A DNA stretch of 64,000 nucleotides from Rhynchopus euleeides (lineage: Eukaryota > Euglenozoa > Diplonemea > Diplonemida > Diplonemidae): the NCBI GenBank assembly GCA_963210315.1, contig OY723319.1, forward strand, positions 1,178,001 to 1,242,000, in the 5' to 3' direction. The translations under genes were made by a program, and so were the position numbers. Shown piece by piece: positions 1 through 11,987 of this stretch. The notes below the pieces were generated by a model. That model saw nothing but the letters and a program-made list of their open reading frames with translations. It ran no database searches and was not told the origin of the DNA. How positions within the stretch are numbered: the first letter of the stretch is position 1; each line of letters starts with the position of its first letter.

Positions 1-1139
1 CTCTACCTCTCCCTCTCTACCTCCCTCTCTCTACCTCCCACCCTCTATCTCCGTCCATTTTTGCCCCATTTGTGTTTCCACCCCACAACCTGCTCGTTGC
101 GCCCCCAGAGAGGTCCCAGATTTCTCAGCCGCATACCACAGAGTGCGCGGGCTGTGGTACCTGGCTGTGCGACAGCAGATTGACAAACCAAAAATAATAT
201 CATACAGAGCATAGCTCGATCGGCACCTCGGTTCGTGGGGCACAGTTTCTTCCGGACGAGAGTGCGTGATGGCATGTTCGCAGTGTGTGGCATGTTCCCG
301 CGACGATCGCATCGAGATCAGAGCGCTATATGAGGTGTTCTGCAAATACACATTCCTGCATTTGTGTGCATATCAACAGGAAATAGATCGCCGTGCAGTT
401 GTATTGAGCTAGTTATCCATCTGGTGTGGCCCTGCGTTAGCAGGCCTACGGCAGTTCCCAGAGGCACAGAGGCTGAGGCAGCCCAAAAGGAAGTTTAAAA
501 AGAGGACTGGGGCAGATGGCTGATCTTCGCCCCTGCTCCCTGTTCCGACACAGTGCTCCTTGAAAAATATGGGACTCCGCTATAGACCCGGTTGGAAGCA
601 CGGAGTCCGGATATGAAGGAACAGAAGGAAGTGGCCCGATTCCCAGCGAAGCTCCACTTAGACTGATGACCGCCCTGTAAAAACTTCACGTGTGGGGCGA
701 AGGACACACGGAGGTCGGGGATCGGCCGTGATGATGTGGGTGGAAAAAGCGGTGTTGGTTGCCCTTTCGCTTCCTGTGTGGCTAACCTTGGTGGCGCATT
801 TCGCCCAGAACGGTGAGAATCTGTGAGCTCTGTGTGGATCTCACAAAATTGGCAAGGTGACACAGGTTCAACACAGTGATACGACACAGTGGCACCGGGT
901 GAAGGCCCCGTTGTCGCTGTTCTGCACTTCAAAACGAATCAACCCTGTGTTGCCATATCCAGCTCTAAGAAATATGGGCATTGTTGGAATGGCAGTAGTA
1001 TGAGCCTTGCTTTGTCCAGTTGAGTACTGTGTTAATGGAAATGTGCAACATTCGCCTCGAATTCTTTCAGCGAAAAAGAGGCAGCACGGCGTGAACTCAC
1101 TTGATCTTCGGAATTGATGCATTTAGTGCATTTTTTTTA
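1..1139. other. No gene seen
   Basis: Starts with a CTCTACC-type simple repeat (1-55). The rest is unique sequence whose frames on both strands are short and low in protein-like character. Confidence 0.6.
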
Positions 1140-1290
1140 GTTTGTAGTCTTACTAGTTACGAGCGACGAAGTGTAGCGAAGTAGCGAAGTGACGAAGGAA
1201 GTCGTACGACTGAAGCTGTAGGATTAGCACATTCAGGCCACTTCGCACGGCCTCGACACAGCCTTGATACACAAGTGTGCGCTCAACGAG
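1140..1290. repeat. Old fragment related to the D2 interior
   Basis: GTACGACTGAAGCTGTAGGA and neighbouring GAAGTGACGAAGGAA words match the D2 interior around 18645-18735 imperfectly. D2 ends are absent. Confidence 0.4.
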
Positions 1291-1471
1291 AATGGGATAG
1301 TTTTTACGCGCGACCTTCACGCGGAAAGTGTCATCTTCAGCTCATCCAACCGTGCTACACACCACCCTTCATTCTGAGGGAGTTCGCAAGCTGTGTGTGG
1401 AACCGCGCCAACGCATCAAAAGAAGTACAGCCAGTAAATACTGAAAGCGGTGCCATTTTTTCTATTTTTTT

Positions 1472-1570
1472 GCGCTAACCAGGCTCCTGGTCTCTAGCAA
1501 AGAAGACTGTTGGCAGCGCATGTGTTCACCCATGTACCCCACAGGTAACGAACCAGCGCGCAAACAAAAA
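1472..1570 (+). repeat. Conserved 98-bp repeat X, copy 1 (possible ncRNA or SINE)
   Basis: Matches 47131-47228 with about one mismatch in 97 bp while the flanks do not match. It folds as GCTA-ACCAGG-ct-CCTGGT-ctc-TAGC inside outer GCGC/GCGC and is preceded by an oligo(T) run. Confidence 0.5.
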
Positions 1571-2365
1571 CTACCGCTTGTGCGCGGTGCAACAATTCCT
1601 TAATAACCTTTGCCGAGGGACGCCGCGCAGCAACTGCGTGGGGGGGGGGGTACTCTCGCGATTGAGGAACGCACCTTATTTCTGGCCCCTCTTTCCTTCC
1701 TTCAGATTAGCACCCACACAACGTAGTTTCTGCCCACCATGCAGCACTGCACCTCAGGGCGTCAGGGGTGCGGATCTTGCGCTGCTGTGCAGTAGTTGTA
1801 GCACCACAAGCGCATACACTCGCATCACGCTAGAAAGGGAAACGTCCCCAGGGATGCATGCATGCGTGATGGCCCCCTACCCAACACCCACCCCAGGCCC
1901 TGGCCTTTGCAGCAGCACAGGTCAATTATCACTGTCTGCAGAAGAGAGTGCAAGCGGAGGGGTTGGCGGGTCTCCACTCGGTACGCCACTCTTTGCACTG
2001 CTGGACGACCCATCCATTCCCACCCACCTCCTCCCTCGCGCTCCCGCTGACTGCCACCGATGCTCTGTGGCATGCTACTTTTGCCGGATGCGATCACTTT
2101 TCTACGCTTCTAGCGGGAGGGTGGGAGGCAGAGCCCCCCTAACCGCCCCTGCAAGGCTCCTGCAGCTGCAGCGTGTCAACGCGCTGACCTGGTGGTCCCT
2201 CAGCCAGCCTGACCCCCAGAGGGAGCTTGCCTGGGGTTGGTTTTCAAGGATCTGTTGGGCGTGTTTCCTGCCAGGTCCTGCTGTGCGGCAGGCTGTCCTG
2301 TGCAGCTGCAGGGCACCCATCCCTTTTGTAGGCGGGGGGGGGGGGTAGGGGTGGGGAAAAGCTGT
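1571..2365. other. No gene supported
   Basis: A 256-codon open frame (1578-2348) exists but is compositionally irregular, overlaps poly(G) tracts and lacks a recognisable domain. Confidence 0.55.
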
Positions 2366-2369
2366 TTAA

Positions 2370-3737
2370 CCCTTTCTGTCCGGGGGGTATTTTTTCGATT
2401 TTTGGGAAAATTCGCCTTCCCAAGTAAATTGTCTTCCACTCCACCTTTTTCAACATTTTTTTTTATCGGGAACTGCGTTTGCGCAGAACGTTGCATTGTT
2501 CCGGTTTTTTTTCCCGAAAAAAAATTTCACATGTGGGCCTCGCCCGAGAAACCAAAAATCGAGGTGCAAAAAATCCAGAAAAAAATTCAGGGCGGTGTGT
2601 GACCGCCCAAAAAATCCGGGTTCTATGGCGTTCTCGAACAGTTCTGCTCCAGCGCAGTTCCCGATAAAAAAAAATGTTGAAAAAGGTGGAGCGGAAGACA
2701 ATTTACTTGGGAAGGCAGTGGTTTGCACAAGGCAAATAAATCAACAGGTGCAAAAACACCTGTTCTGAGGGACCTGACTGTGAGCCACCCCAGCGACCCC
2801 GTTAGCCCGTTGGGCACCTGGATCGAGGTAGAACACCCTTCCCTGCCCCTCTGGGGCCATGGAGGATGTCCGCCCGATGACTGACGGCATCAAATCTCCA
2901 TCAGAGAATTCCACCATATTTCACTGATGGGTGGCTGGAGGCCGAAATCGGGTGGTGCATCGGCACAGCCCGTTGGGGCGGATATTCGAGATGCAGAGGT
3001 CTGAAAACTGATTTCCCAGATGACATCTGTCGGAAACCTTTCCCTTATCGAAGGAATCGGGCAAAAACATGCTCGGGAAAGCTCGATACCTCCCACGCAG
3101 GTTCAGGAGGCGGTTTCAAGGGCGAAATCACCGAAAATTCCACCTTGTGATGCAATTTTGTTACAGAGCCAAGTTGGTCAGAGTTTCGCTTTTCCGACCA
3201 ACTCTTGTTGCACTTGAAAGATTCGTCCACCCCGTTTCCACCATAAAAAGAAATCTTGAAAAATTCGAAATTCAAATAACTTTGCCTGCATAGGCAAAGT
3301 GAAAGCCACTGTAGTGGACATACCTGCCCAAGACCCTCTGATACCCACCCAGCCCCCCCAGCTCTCGCGCCTGTGATGGGTCGAAATGCGTTCTGTGGGT
3401 CTGCATATCGATGTGTTTTTGCGGAGAATAACTCCAGAGCTTTCCACAATCGGGGGAGTCGAGCGAAATGGGGCACAAGAACACCTGATATGGTTGACTC
3501 GTAAATAGGGGCCATGAGGGACTACCCAAACCCGAAAATCTCACCTGAGGGTGCAATTGTCCTCCGGCAGTACGTTGGACGGATCTCCACCTTTCCCATG
3601 AACCCTTGCTGCATTTGAAAGGATTGAGCTCCCCCATTTTACCATACAAAAAAATCCTGAAAAATTTGAAGTGCATAATTATTTACTTGCGTAAGCAAAG
3701 TGCAAAGCCACTGTAGTGGCTTCCCGGACAGAAAGGG
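2370..3737. mobile_element. piggyBac-like non-autonomous element (K)
   Basis: A perfect 15-bp terminal inverted repeat, CCCTTTCTGTCCGGG, is flanked on both sides by TTAA (2366-2369 and 3738-3741), the hallmark target of piggyBac elements. The 1368-bp interior has no transposase. It holds an inverted repeat (about 2410-2490 against 2640-2717) and two diverged direct repeats ending AAGCCACTGTAGTGG near 3318 and 3719. It ends 270 bp upstream of gene 1. Confidence 0.75.
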
Positions 3738-4008
3738 TTAAAAACGCATTTTTGAGGTACCCCCAGAACACCCCAAAAGTGCATAAAACCCCCACAAACC
3801 GACCCAAAACCCTCCGGAAACGTGTTTTTGGGGTGTTTCGCACGTGTTTGGCTTGATTTTTTGGCACTATACCGAAAGTTGAAAAGGTGGCCACCTTCCC
3901 GTACCTGGGCCTGGCCACCTTTGGGGCCTTGAACACACACCCCGGGGGGGGGGGAACGATTTCGAGACCCAGCACCCTACAGGCAACAAAGGTAACACAG
4001 TAGAATCG

Positions 4009-7000
4009 ATGATGACGTCGCGAGTGGCATGGATATGTACAGCTCTCGGGTTGCTTGTGCCTTCTGCAGCGGCACAGTGCACGCCTTCCACGCTGCCGGA
4101 GTACACTTGCGAGGTTGAGAGCCTCGGGGTGACAGTGCACTACGCACTGGGGGCTGACAGATCCACTCTGAAGCTTGCTGCTGTGGCGCCGACAACAGGC
4201 TACACCGCTGTCGGTGTCGGGAACGGGATGACGCGTTCGCAGTTCGTTCTCGGCTACGTCAACGGAGGTGATGTGCTGAAGACCTACGCTGACTTGGGGG
4301 GCAAGTCAGAGCTCGGCATGCAGTACGGTGAGGTGACTCTGGCGGCGGCGACGTGGGCCACCAACCTGGCTGTTGTGGAGGAAAACGGGAAGACGATGAC
4401 TTCTTTTGTCTACGACATCACGACTGGGAATGCGGTGTCCAGCAGGACGAAGGTCTCCGACACGACTGCGGCGAGGATTGTGTTCTCATGGTACTCGGGG
4501 GACAGCATCCAGATGCACAATGTGAAGAACACCATCACCGTGAACCTGGACGAGAGCATGCCGGCAGTTCCCGTGACGTCTGCACCTGACACCGTTTCAC
4601 CCCCGACGCCCGCGCCTGCAACACCTGCGCCGCCAACAACTGCCCCTGCGACGCCTGCACCTGCAACGCCCGCACCTCCGACGGCCGCGCCGGCGACGCC
4701 TGCTCCTGCAACACCTTCACCTCCGACGCCTGCACCTGCAACACCTGCGCCGCCAACAACTGCCCCTGCGACGCCTGCTCCTGCAACACCGTCACCTCCG
4801 ACGCCCGCACCTGCAACACCTGCGCCGCCAACAACTGCCCCTGCGACGCCTGCTCCTGCAACACCTGCGCCGGCGACGCCTTCACCTGCAACGCCCGCAC
4901 CTCTTACGGCTGCGCCGGCGACGCCTGCTCCTGCAACACCTTCACCTCCGACGCCTGCGCCTGACACATCTGCACCAGCAACAGTGTCACCGCCAACACC
5001 GGCACCGATTTCACCTTCTCCTCTGACTCCTGCACCTGCCACACCGGCACCTCCGACGGTTGCGCCCGAAACAGTTTCACCTGCGACGCCGACACCTCCG
5101 ACCCCTGCCCCTATGACGGCTGCACCGGCAACGATTGCACCGGCGACGTCCGCACCTAACACGCCGGCACCCCCGACACCGGCGCCTGCAACAGGTTCGC
5201 CGCCGACACCCGCACCTGCGTCGCCTGAGACCCCTGCACCTCCGACTCCTGTGCCACCCACACCTGTTCCTGCAACACCGTCGCCAGCGACACCGTCACC
5301 GCCGGGATCTTCGACCGCGACCCCTTCGCCAGAGACACTCGCACCTCGCACACCGGCTCCTGCAACATCTGCTCCTGCGACACCCGCACCTGCGACACCT
5401 TCACCTCCGACACCTGCACCAGGCTGCACCCCATCGACGCTGTCCGGCTACAAGTGTCAGGACACGACACAGTCGGTGGGTGTTGTGCACTACTCGCTGT
5501 CTGCTGACAAGACACAGGTGATGCTCGCATTTGAGGCATCTGTGACGGGCTACGCTGCCCTGGCTGTCGGTACTGGCATGTTGAACGCTCAGATGGTGCT
5601 GGGTTACGTGGACGGCCAGGCAACAGTGCGTACATTCGTGAACCCGAGTAGCAAAACATCCTCAGCAATGCTCGCCGCTGAGTCAACCACGTCTCCGACG
5701 TGGGTGAGTGACTCCTCTGTGGTGGAGGCGAACGGGAAGACGACCACCAGCTTCACCTACAACATTGCACAGGGCGGGATGATCACAGACACGAGTGCTG
5801 CGAGCCTCGTGGTGGCAGCTTCTACATCTGATGGTATCTCCTACCACGACACAGGGAAAACACCCTTCACACTGAACCTCGACCTCGGTCTGTTGGATGC
5901 AACAGATGTGCCACCGACGATGGCACCGACACCTGCCCCCGCAACACCCGCTCCTGCAACACCGTCGCCGGAGACCCCTGCACCTCCGACTCCTGTGCCA
6001 CCCACACCTGCTCCTGCAACATCTGCTCCTGCGACACCCGCACCTGCGACACCTTCACCTCCGACACCTGCACCAGGCTGCACCCCATCGACGCTGTCCG
6101 GCTACAAGTGTCAGGACACGACACAGTCGGTGGGTGTTGTGCACTACTCGCTGTCTGCTGACAAGACACAGGTGATGCTCGCATTTGAGGCATCTGTGAC
6201 GGGCTACGCTGCCCTGGGTGTCGGTACCAGCATGTTGAACGCTCAGATGGTGCTGGGCTACGTGGACGGCCAGGCAACAGTGCGCACATTCGTGAACCCG
6301 AGTAGCAAAACATCCTCAGCAATGCTCGCCGCTGAGTCAACCACGTCTCCGACGTGGGTGAGTGACTCCTCTGTGGTCGAGGCGAACGGGAAGACGACCA
6401 CCAGCTTCACCTACAACATCGCACAGGGCGGGATGATCACAGACACGAGTGCTGCGAGCCTCGTGATGGCAGCCTCGACATCTGATGGTATCTCCTACCA
6501 CGACGCGGGGAAGACACCGTTCACCCTGAACCTCGACCTCGGTCTGTTGGATGCAACAGATGTGCCACCGACGATGGCACCGACACCTGCCCCCGCAACA
6601 CCGGCTCCTGCAACACCGTCGCCTGAGACCCCTGCACCTCCGACTCCTGTGCCACCCACACCTGTTCCTGCAACACCGTCGCCAGCGACACCGTCACCGC
6701 CGGGATCTTCGACCGCGACCCCTTCGCCAGAGACACTCGCACCTCGCACACCGGCTCCTGCAACATCTGCTCCTGCGACACCCGCACCTGCGACACCTTC
6801 ACCTCCGACACCTGCACCAGGCTGCACCCCATCGACGCTGTCCGGCTACAAGTGTCAGGACACGACACAGTCGGTGGGTGTTGTGCACTACTCGCTGTCT
6901 GCTGACAAGACACAGGTGATGCTCGCATTTGAGGCATCTGTGACGGGCTACGCTGCCCTGGCTGTCGGTACTGGCATGTTGAACGCTCAGATGGTGCTGG

Positions 7001-10000
7001 GTTACGTGGACGGCCAGGCAACAGTGCGCACATTCGTGAACCCGAGTAGCAAAACATCCTCAGCAATGCTCGCCGCTGAGTCAACCACGTCTCCGACGTG
7101 GGTGAGTGACTCCTCTGTGGTGGAGGCGAACGGGAAGACGACCACCAGCTTCACCTACAACATTGCACAGGGCGGGATGATCACAGACACGAGTGCTGCG
7201 AGCCTCGTGGTGGCAGCTTCTACATCTGATGGTATCTCCTACCACGACACAGGGAAAACACCCTTCACACTGAACCTCGACCTCGGTCTGTTGGATGCAA
7301 CAGATGTGCCACCGACGATGGCACCGACACCTGCCCCCGCAACACCGGCTCCTGCAACACCGTCGCCTGAGACCCCTGCACCTCCGACTCCTGTGCCACC
7401 CACACCTGTTCCTGCAGCACCGTCGCCAGCGACACCGTCACCGCCGGGATCTTCGACCGCGACCCCTTCGCCAGAGACACTCGCACCTCGCACACCGGCT
7501 CCTGCAACATCTGCTCCTGCGACACCCGCACCTGCGACACCTTCACCTCCGACACCTGCACCAGGCTGCACCCCATCGACGCTGTCCGGCTACAAGTGTC
7601 AGGACACGACACAGTCGGTGGGTGTTGTGCACTACTCGCTGTCTGCTGACAAGACACAGGTGATGCTTGCATTTGAGGCATCTGTGACGGGCTACGCTGC
7701 CCTGGGTGTCGGTACCGGCATGTTGAACGCTCAGATGGTGCTGGGTTACGTGGACGGCCAGGCAACAGTGCGCACATTCGTGAACCCGAGTAGCAAAACA
7801 TCCTCAGCAATGCTCGCCGCTGAGTCAACCACGTCTCCGACGTGGGTGAGTGACTCCTCTGTGGTCGAGGCGAACGGGAAGACGACCACCAGCTTCACCT
7901 ACAACATCGCACAAGGCGGGATGATCACAGACACGAGTGCTGCGAGCCTCGTGGTGGCAGCTTCTACATCTGATGGTATCTCCTACCACGACACAGGGAA
8001 AACACCCTTCACACTGAACCTCGACCTCGGTCTGTTGGATGCAACAGATGTGCCACCGACGATGGCACCGACACCTGCCCCCGCAACACCGGCTCCTGCA
8101 ACACCGTCGCCGGAGACCCCTGCACCTCCCACGTCCTCTACTGCGACACCTTCGCCGGAGACACCCGCACCTCGCACACCGGCTCCCGCAACGCCATCGC
8201 CACCGACCCCTGCCCCCGCAACACCGACACCACCTGTTGCTGGGTGCACGGTGTCCAGCCTGTCCGGCTACAAGTGTCAGGAGGAGGTCCCGCAGATGGG
8301 TGCTGTGCACTACTCTCTGTCTGCTGACAAGACACAGGTGATGCTTGCATTTGAGGCATCTGTGACGGGCTACGCTGCCCTGGGTGTCGGTACCAGCATG
8401 TTGAACGCTCAGATGGTGCTGGGTTACGTTGCGAACGGGGAGCAGTCTGTGCGTGCTTTCGTCAACCCCAGCACCAGGACAGGCTCAGCAATGCTTTCTG
8501 TTGAAACAACACCTGCGTCTGCGACGTGGGTGAGTGACTACTCTGTGGCGGAGGCGAACGGGAAGACGACCACCAGCTTCACCTACAACATCGCACAGGG
8601 CGGGATGATCACAGACACGAGTGCTGCGAGCTTCCTGTTTGCTTCCTCAGGCAGTGATGCTGTGACTGTGCACTCACTCAAAACAATGGTGTCTGTGAAC
8701 CTGGACCTTGCACTTGTCTCCACAACAGAGGCCCCTGGATCCTCGTCCGCGCCAGCAGGTGTGACAGTTGCCCCTGCGACTGAGGCACCCTCCACACCGA
8801 CACCACCTGCCCCTGCCACGACGCAGACACCCTCCACCCAAGCACCTGCCTGCACAAGCAGCACGCTGGAGGTGCAGGGCGGGACCGGGACGTACGAGTG
8901 TGTGGCAGATGTGGGGGCCGGGCTGAAGCTGCACTGGACGCTTGCGGCGACACGGCTGTTCGCCCTCGAGGGCACGGCGGCGGGTTACCTCGCGATGGGG
9001 TTCCCCGAGTCCCCCGGCAGCATGGTATGTCTTGCAGTTGTTGTTTGCTGTGCTGTGCCACACTGTTCCTCTGCAGGGTCCGGGTGCGGCGCTGATCGCG
9101 ACTGCTGCAGGCGCGCAGAAGTACCGCATCGGTGGGGGCAAGTCGCTGGGCGATGTGAACGTGGACACCACCGTGCTGCCGGTATGTTGCGTCATCACTC
9201 TGTGGGATGGCGTGGTGCCTGTTGTCCTGTGCTGTGTGTCCTGTTGTGCTGTGCTGTGTGCCACTCCACTTTGCAACACACACCACACACAGCTGGTGGG
9301 CGGACTCGGGTCTGCCACCGTCAGCGGGTCCACTGTACTGTTCTGGACTGAGGCTGCAGCTGCGTCTGGGCGTCGGGCGTCGGTGCAGCAGAGTGGCGAC
9401 GTGCTGCAGTTCAACTACGCGCTGCACAGCTCGTCGAACAACCTCGAGATTCACACCACACGTGGCAGCGTAAGCATCAACCTTGCCAGCGCGTCTGTCA
9501 CCCCTGCGCCGGAGACGGAGACTGCGTCCCCAGTGCAGACAACGGGGTCGCCACCGGCAGCACCTGCCTGCACAAGGAGCACGCTGGAGGTGCAGGGCGG
9601 GACCGGGACGTACGAGTGTGTGGCAGATGTGGGGGCCGGGCTGAAGCTGCACTGGACGCTTGCGGCGACACGGCTGTTCGCCCTCGAGGGCACGGCGGCG
9701 GGTTACCTCGCGATGGGGTTCCCCGAGTCCCCCGGCAGCATGGTATGTCTTGCAGTTGTTGTTTGCTGTGCTGTGCCACACTGTGCCTCTGCAGGGTCCG
9801 GGTGCGGCGCTGATCGCGACTGCTGCAGGCGTGCAGAAGTACCGCATCGGTGGGGGCAAGTCGCTGGGCGATGTGAACGTGGACACCACCGTGCTGCCGG
9901 TATGTTGCGTCATCACTCTGTGGGATGGCGTGGTGCCTGTTGTCTTGTGCCTTGTGTCCTGTTGTGCTGTGCTGTGTGCCACTCCACTTTGCAACACACC

Positions 10001-10830
10001 ACACACAGCTTGTGAACGGATTCGGGTCTGCCACCGTCAGCGGGTCCACTGTGCTGTTCTGGACTGAGGTGGCAGCTGCGTCTGGGCGTCAGGCGTCGGT
10101 GCAGCAGAGCGGCACCGTGCTGCAGTTCAACTACGCGCTGCACAGCTCGTCAAACAACCTCGAGATTCACACCACACGTGGGAGCGCAGACATCAACCTT
10201 GCCAGCGCGTCTGTCACCGACACCTCTGCCTCGTCGAAGCAGGACGAGGTGAAGACACACGCCGGTATCCTTGTGACTGTGTGGTGCTTCCTCGTGCCGT
10301 TCGGGATCCTGGCGAAGCGCTTCCTGCCACTCGTGACGACGGCGAAGGTTGGGACGTTCCCTGTGCCGTTTGTGCTGCACGCGGCGCTGATGTTCATCGC
10401 CATTGTGCTGACGATCGCAATGGTGGGGCTCGCACTGGACCAGTTCGAGAGCGGGACGGAGAAGTCACACAAGGAGATCGGGATCGTGGTGCTGGTGGGG
10501 TGCATCCTGCAGCTGGTGATGCAGGCCGCAAAGTGCGACGGCGAGAGCGAGCACCGCTGGATCTTCCGTGCCGTGCACATGGTGCTGGGCTTCGTCACCC
10601 TCGCCCTCTCCATGGCACAGGTCTTCACAGGTGCAGACAACTACGAACGCATCTACGCCAACGACAGCGACTTTGCGGAAGACATCCGCATCACCGCACT
10701 TGCCGGGATGGTCGTCTTCTTCGTCGCCTACCTGGCACTCAGCGTGCTGCAGGTGATCCGCAAGCGCACCAGCGACACCCAAGAAGAACAGCAGACCAGT
10801 CCTGACCAGGAGTTGGAGTCCGCTACGTAA
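4009..10830 (+). CDS. Multi-DOMON / cytochrome b561 surface protein (gene 1), five exons
   Basis: Exons 4009-9024, 9077-9181, 9293-9742, 9795-9899 and 10009-10830 join in frame to 2165 aa. A signal peptide (about residues 1-22, ending SAAAQ) precedes eight DOMON-like modules: the first at about 25-185, four near-identical ones from 472, 690, 938 and 1186, one from about 1413, and two more (about 1614 and 1798) split by introns. Each carries the DOMON-style core GYxAxGxG..M...xxLGYV. TP-rich linkers separate them. Residues about 1975-2145 hold a cytochrome b561-type domain with HAGILV..W..LVPFG, VLHAAL, HKEIG..V..GC and HRWIFRAVH, which supply the haem-ligand histidines expected of the family. 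By analogy with CYBDOM proteins it may be a transmembrane electron-transfer protein such as a ferric reductase; the substrate is inferred, not shown. The ATG at 4009 directly precedes the signal peptide. Domain assignment is confident; eight ectodomain repeats is unusually many. Confidence 0.9.
4594..5417 (+). repeat. Thr/Pro linker minisatellite in gene 1
   Basis: About 275 codons of repeated (A/S)P(A/P)TPAP-type units, built from 12-18 nt words such as CCTGCAACACC and CCTCCGACGCC. In-frame length variation would change stalk length without breaking the gene. Such stalks are usually extended and heavily O-glycosylated. Confidence 0.85.
5422..8240 (+). repeat. Four tandem DOMON-plus-linker units in exon 1 of gene 1
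   Basis: Units start at 5422, 6076, 6820 and 7564. The last two spacings are exactly 744 bp; the first is 654 bp because 30 linker codons are missing. Unit sequences differ at only a few positions, which points to recent unequal crossing-over or gene conversion. Confidence 0.9.
9025..9076 (+). other. Intron 1 of gene 1 (52 nt)
   Basis: It begins GTATGT and ends CTGCAG. Removing it restores the DOMON reading frame in phase 0. Reading through it gives a Cys/Val-rich stretch absent from the other modules. Confidence 0.85.
9182..9292 (+). other. Intron 2 of gene 1 (111 nt)
   Basis: GTATGT...CACACAG, phase 0. It joins ..DTTVLP to LVGGLGSATVSG, matching the second copy of the module. Confidence 0.85.
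9743..9794 (+). other. Intron 3 of gene 1 (52 nt)
   Basis: Duplicate of intron 1, 718 bp downstream, with the same GTATGT...CTGCAG ends and nearly identical interior. Confidence 0.85.
9900..10008 (+). other. Intron 4 of gene 1 (109 nt)
   Basis: Duplicate of intron 2, beginning GTATGT and ending CACACAG. It joins ..DTTVLP to LVNGFGSATVSG, leading into the b561 exon. Confidence 0.85.
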
Positions 10831-11985
10831 CCGACTCCCTCCTTTGCACCTCTCTGCCCTCGATAGTATTGTCCCCTCATCCCAGCCGGTGGCCGGGACA
10901 AGATAGGATTAGGTTTCGCATCAGCACCTTCTTGCCACTTTGCAGACTTGTTCGCTCCTGCACCCCCCCCCCCCCCCCCCGCCCCCCGGGATTTCCCGAA
11001 AGTTCCTTGAATTCTGAATTATTGACACCCGCTTCCAAGGAGCGCACTGTCCCGACACTGTCAGACGAAGGAGGTGCAGCCATTCCTGCTTCTGGTAGGA
11101 TTACGGTCTGCCTCCTGTCCGCCCTTCAGCGTAGCATAGCCGCGAGGCTGTGTTTCGCGGTTGAGTCGGCATGTCCCAGAGAACAGGGTGCCGATGCAAG
11201 TGTGGTGTCCACCACTGTGCGGTCTGTGCCGGGGTTGGCGGGCGGTCCCCACACACTGCATACGTCAGGCCCCTTTGTCTCGCCCTCCCTATGCCCACAA
11301 ATATAGTCACCCCCTTCGTGTGTGATTCCCGTTTAGTTTGTCATTATTCTCCTGCCCCACTCCCCCACTTCAGTCGCTTGCTCAAAGCGAAAAAAAATAT
11401 CAAATCACAACAGGGGAATATGGTGCCAGCCTTGGTCATGCTGCCTCGCGTTGTCAACGGGGGGGAAAAAATCAGTTGAAGTGAAAAAAGAAGGGAGTGA
11501 TTCATCTGGTAGAGAGCTGCCTTGTTTTTTTCCCTGCCCTCACTGCCGCACGTGCCCACAACCCGGGTTTGGCGCACAAACAACGCCTTTATCTTTTCCG
11601 CAGAATATACCGGGTTGATGTTATCACTTCCCCCCCCCCTTCTCCCGCATTCCTCTCACCCTCTCCATCTTCTCAACGGACCCCACCCATCTGCGTGCGT
11701 GGATCACACATCTTACCCAGACCCCCCCCCCCCTGAAACAGCATTTGTGCTCCCTTTTGCTTCTATTTCACTACTTCTCCCCCCCCCCCCCTCGAAACAG
11801 CAAGTTGGGGTGAAGGGAGATCATCCTTGTGCTTCCTTCTACTTCCACTTCACTGACCCCCCCGACCACCCCCGATTGCCCACACCTGCCACCACGGCGA
11901 CCGGAAACAGCGCCACGACGGATGGGTACCATCTACTCCCTACGAAGCAACAAACCCAAGCTGGGCAATGGGGGGGGGGGGGGGT
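10831..11985. other. Downstream of gene 1: no gene; several poly(C) runs
   Basis: C runs at about 10964-10980, 11632, 11725 and 11780. GGGTTTGGCGCACAAACAAC at 11562 recurs at 31332. Confidence 0.6.
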
Positions 11986-11987
11986 TA

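Larger units (their letters stand above)
8848..10209 (+). repeat. Tandem duplication (718-bp period) with two introns in each copy
   Basis: Copies start near 8848 and 9566. Exon sequence, both introns and all splice sites are duplicated; the first splice sites are offset by exactly 718 bp. The copies diverge mainly at the linker after the DOMON module, where the second leads into the b561 domain. Confidence 0.85.

Noticed and set aside
1578-2348. 256-codon open frame
   Set aside because: Runs through poly(G) and poly(C) and has Cys/Pro/Ser-rich chance composition.
4410-5429. Long Gly/Val/Ala frame on the minus strand
   Set aside because: It is the antisense shadow of the Thr/Pro stalk of gene 1. 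The same applies to minus frames over the stalks of genes 2-4.
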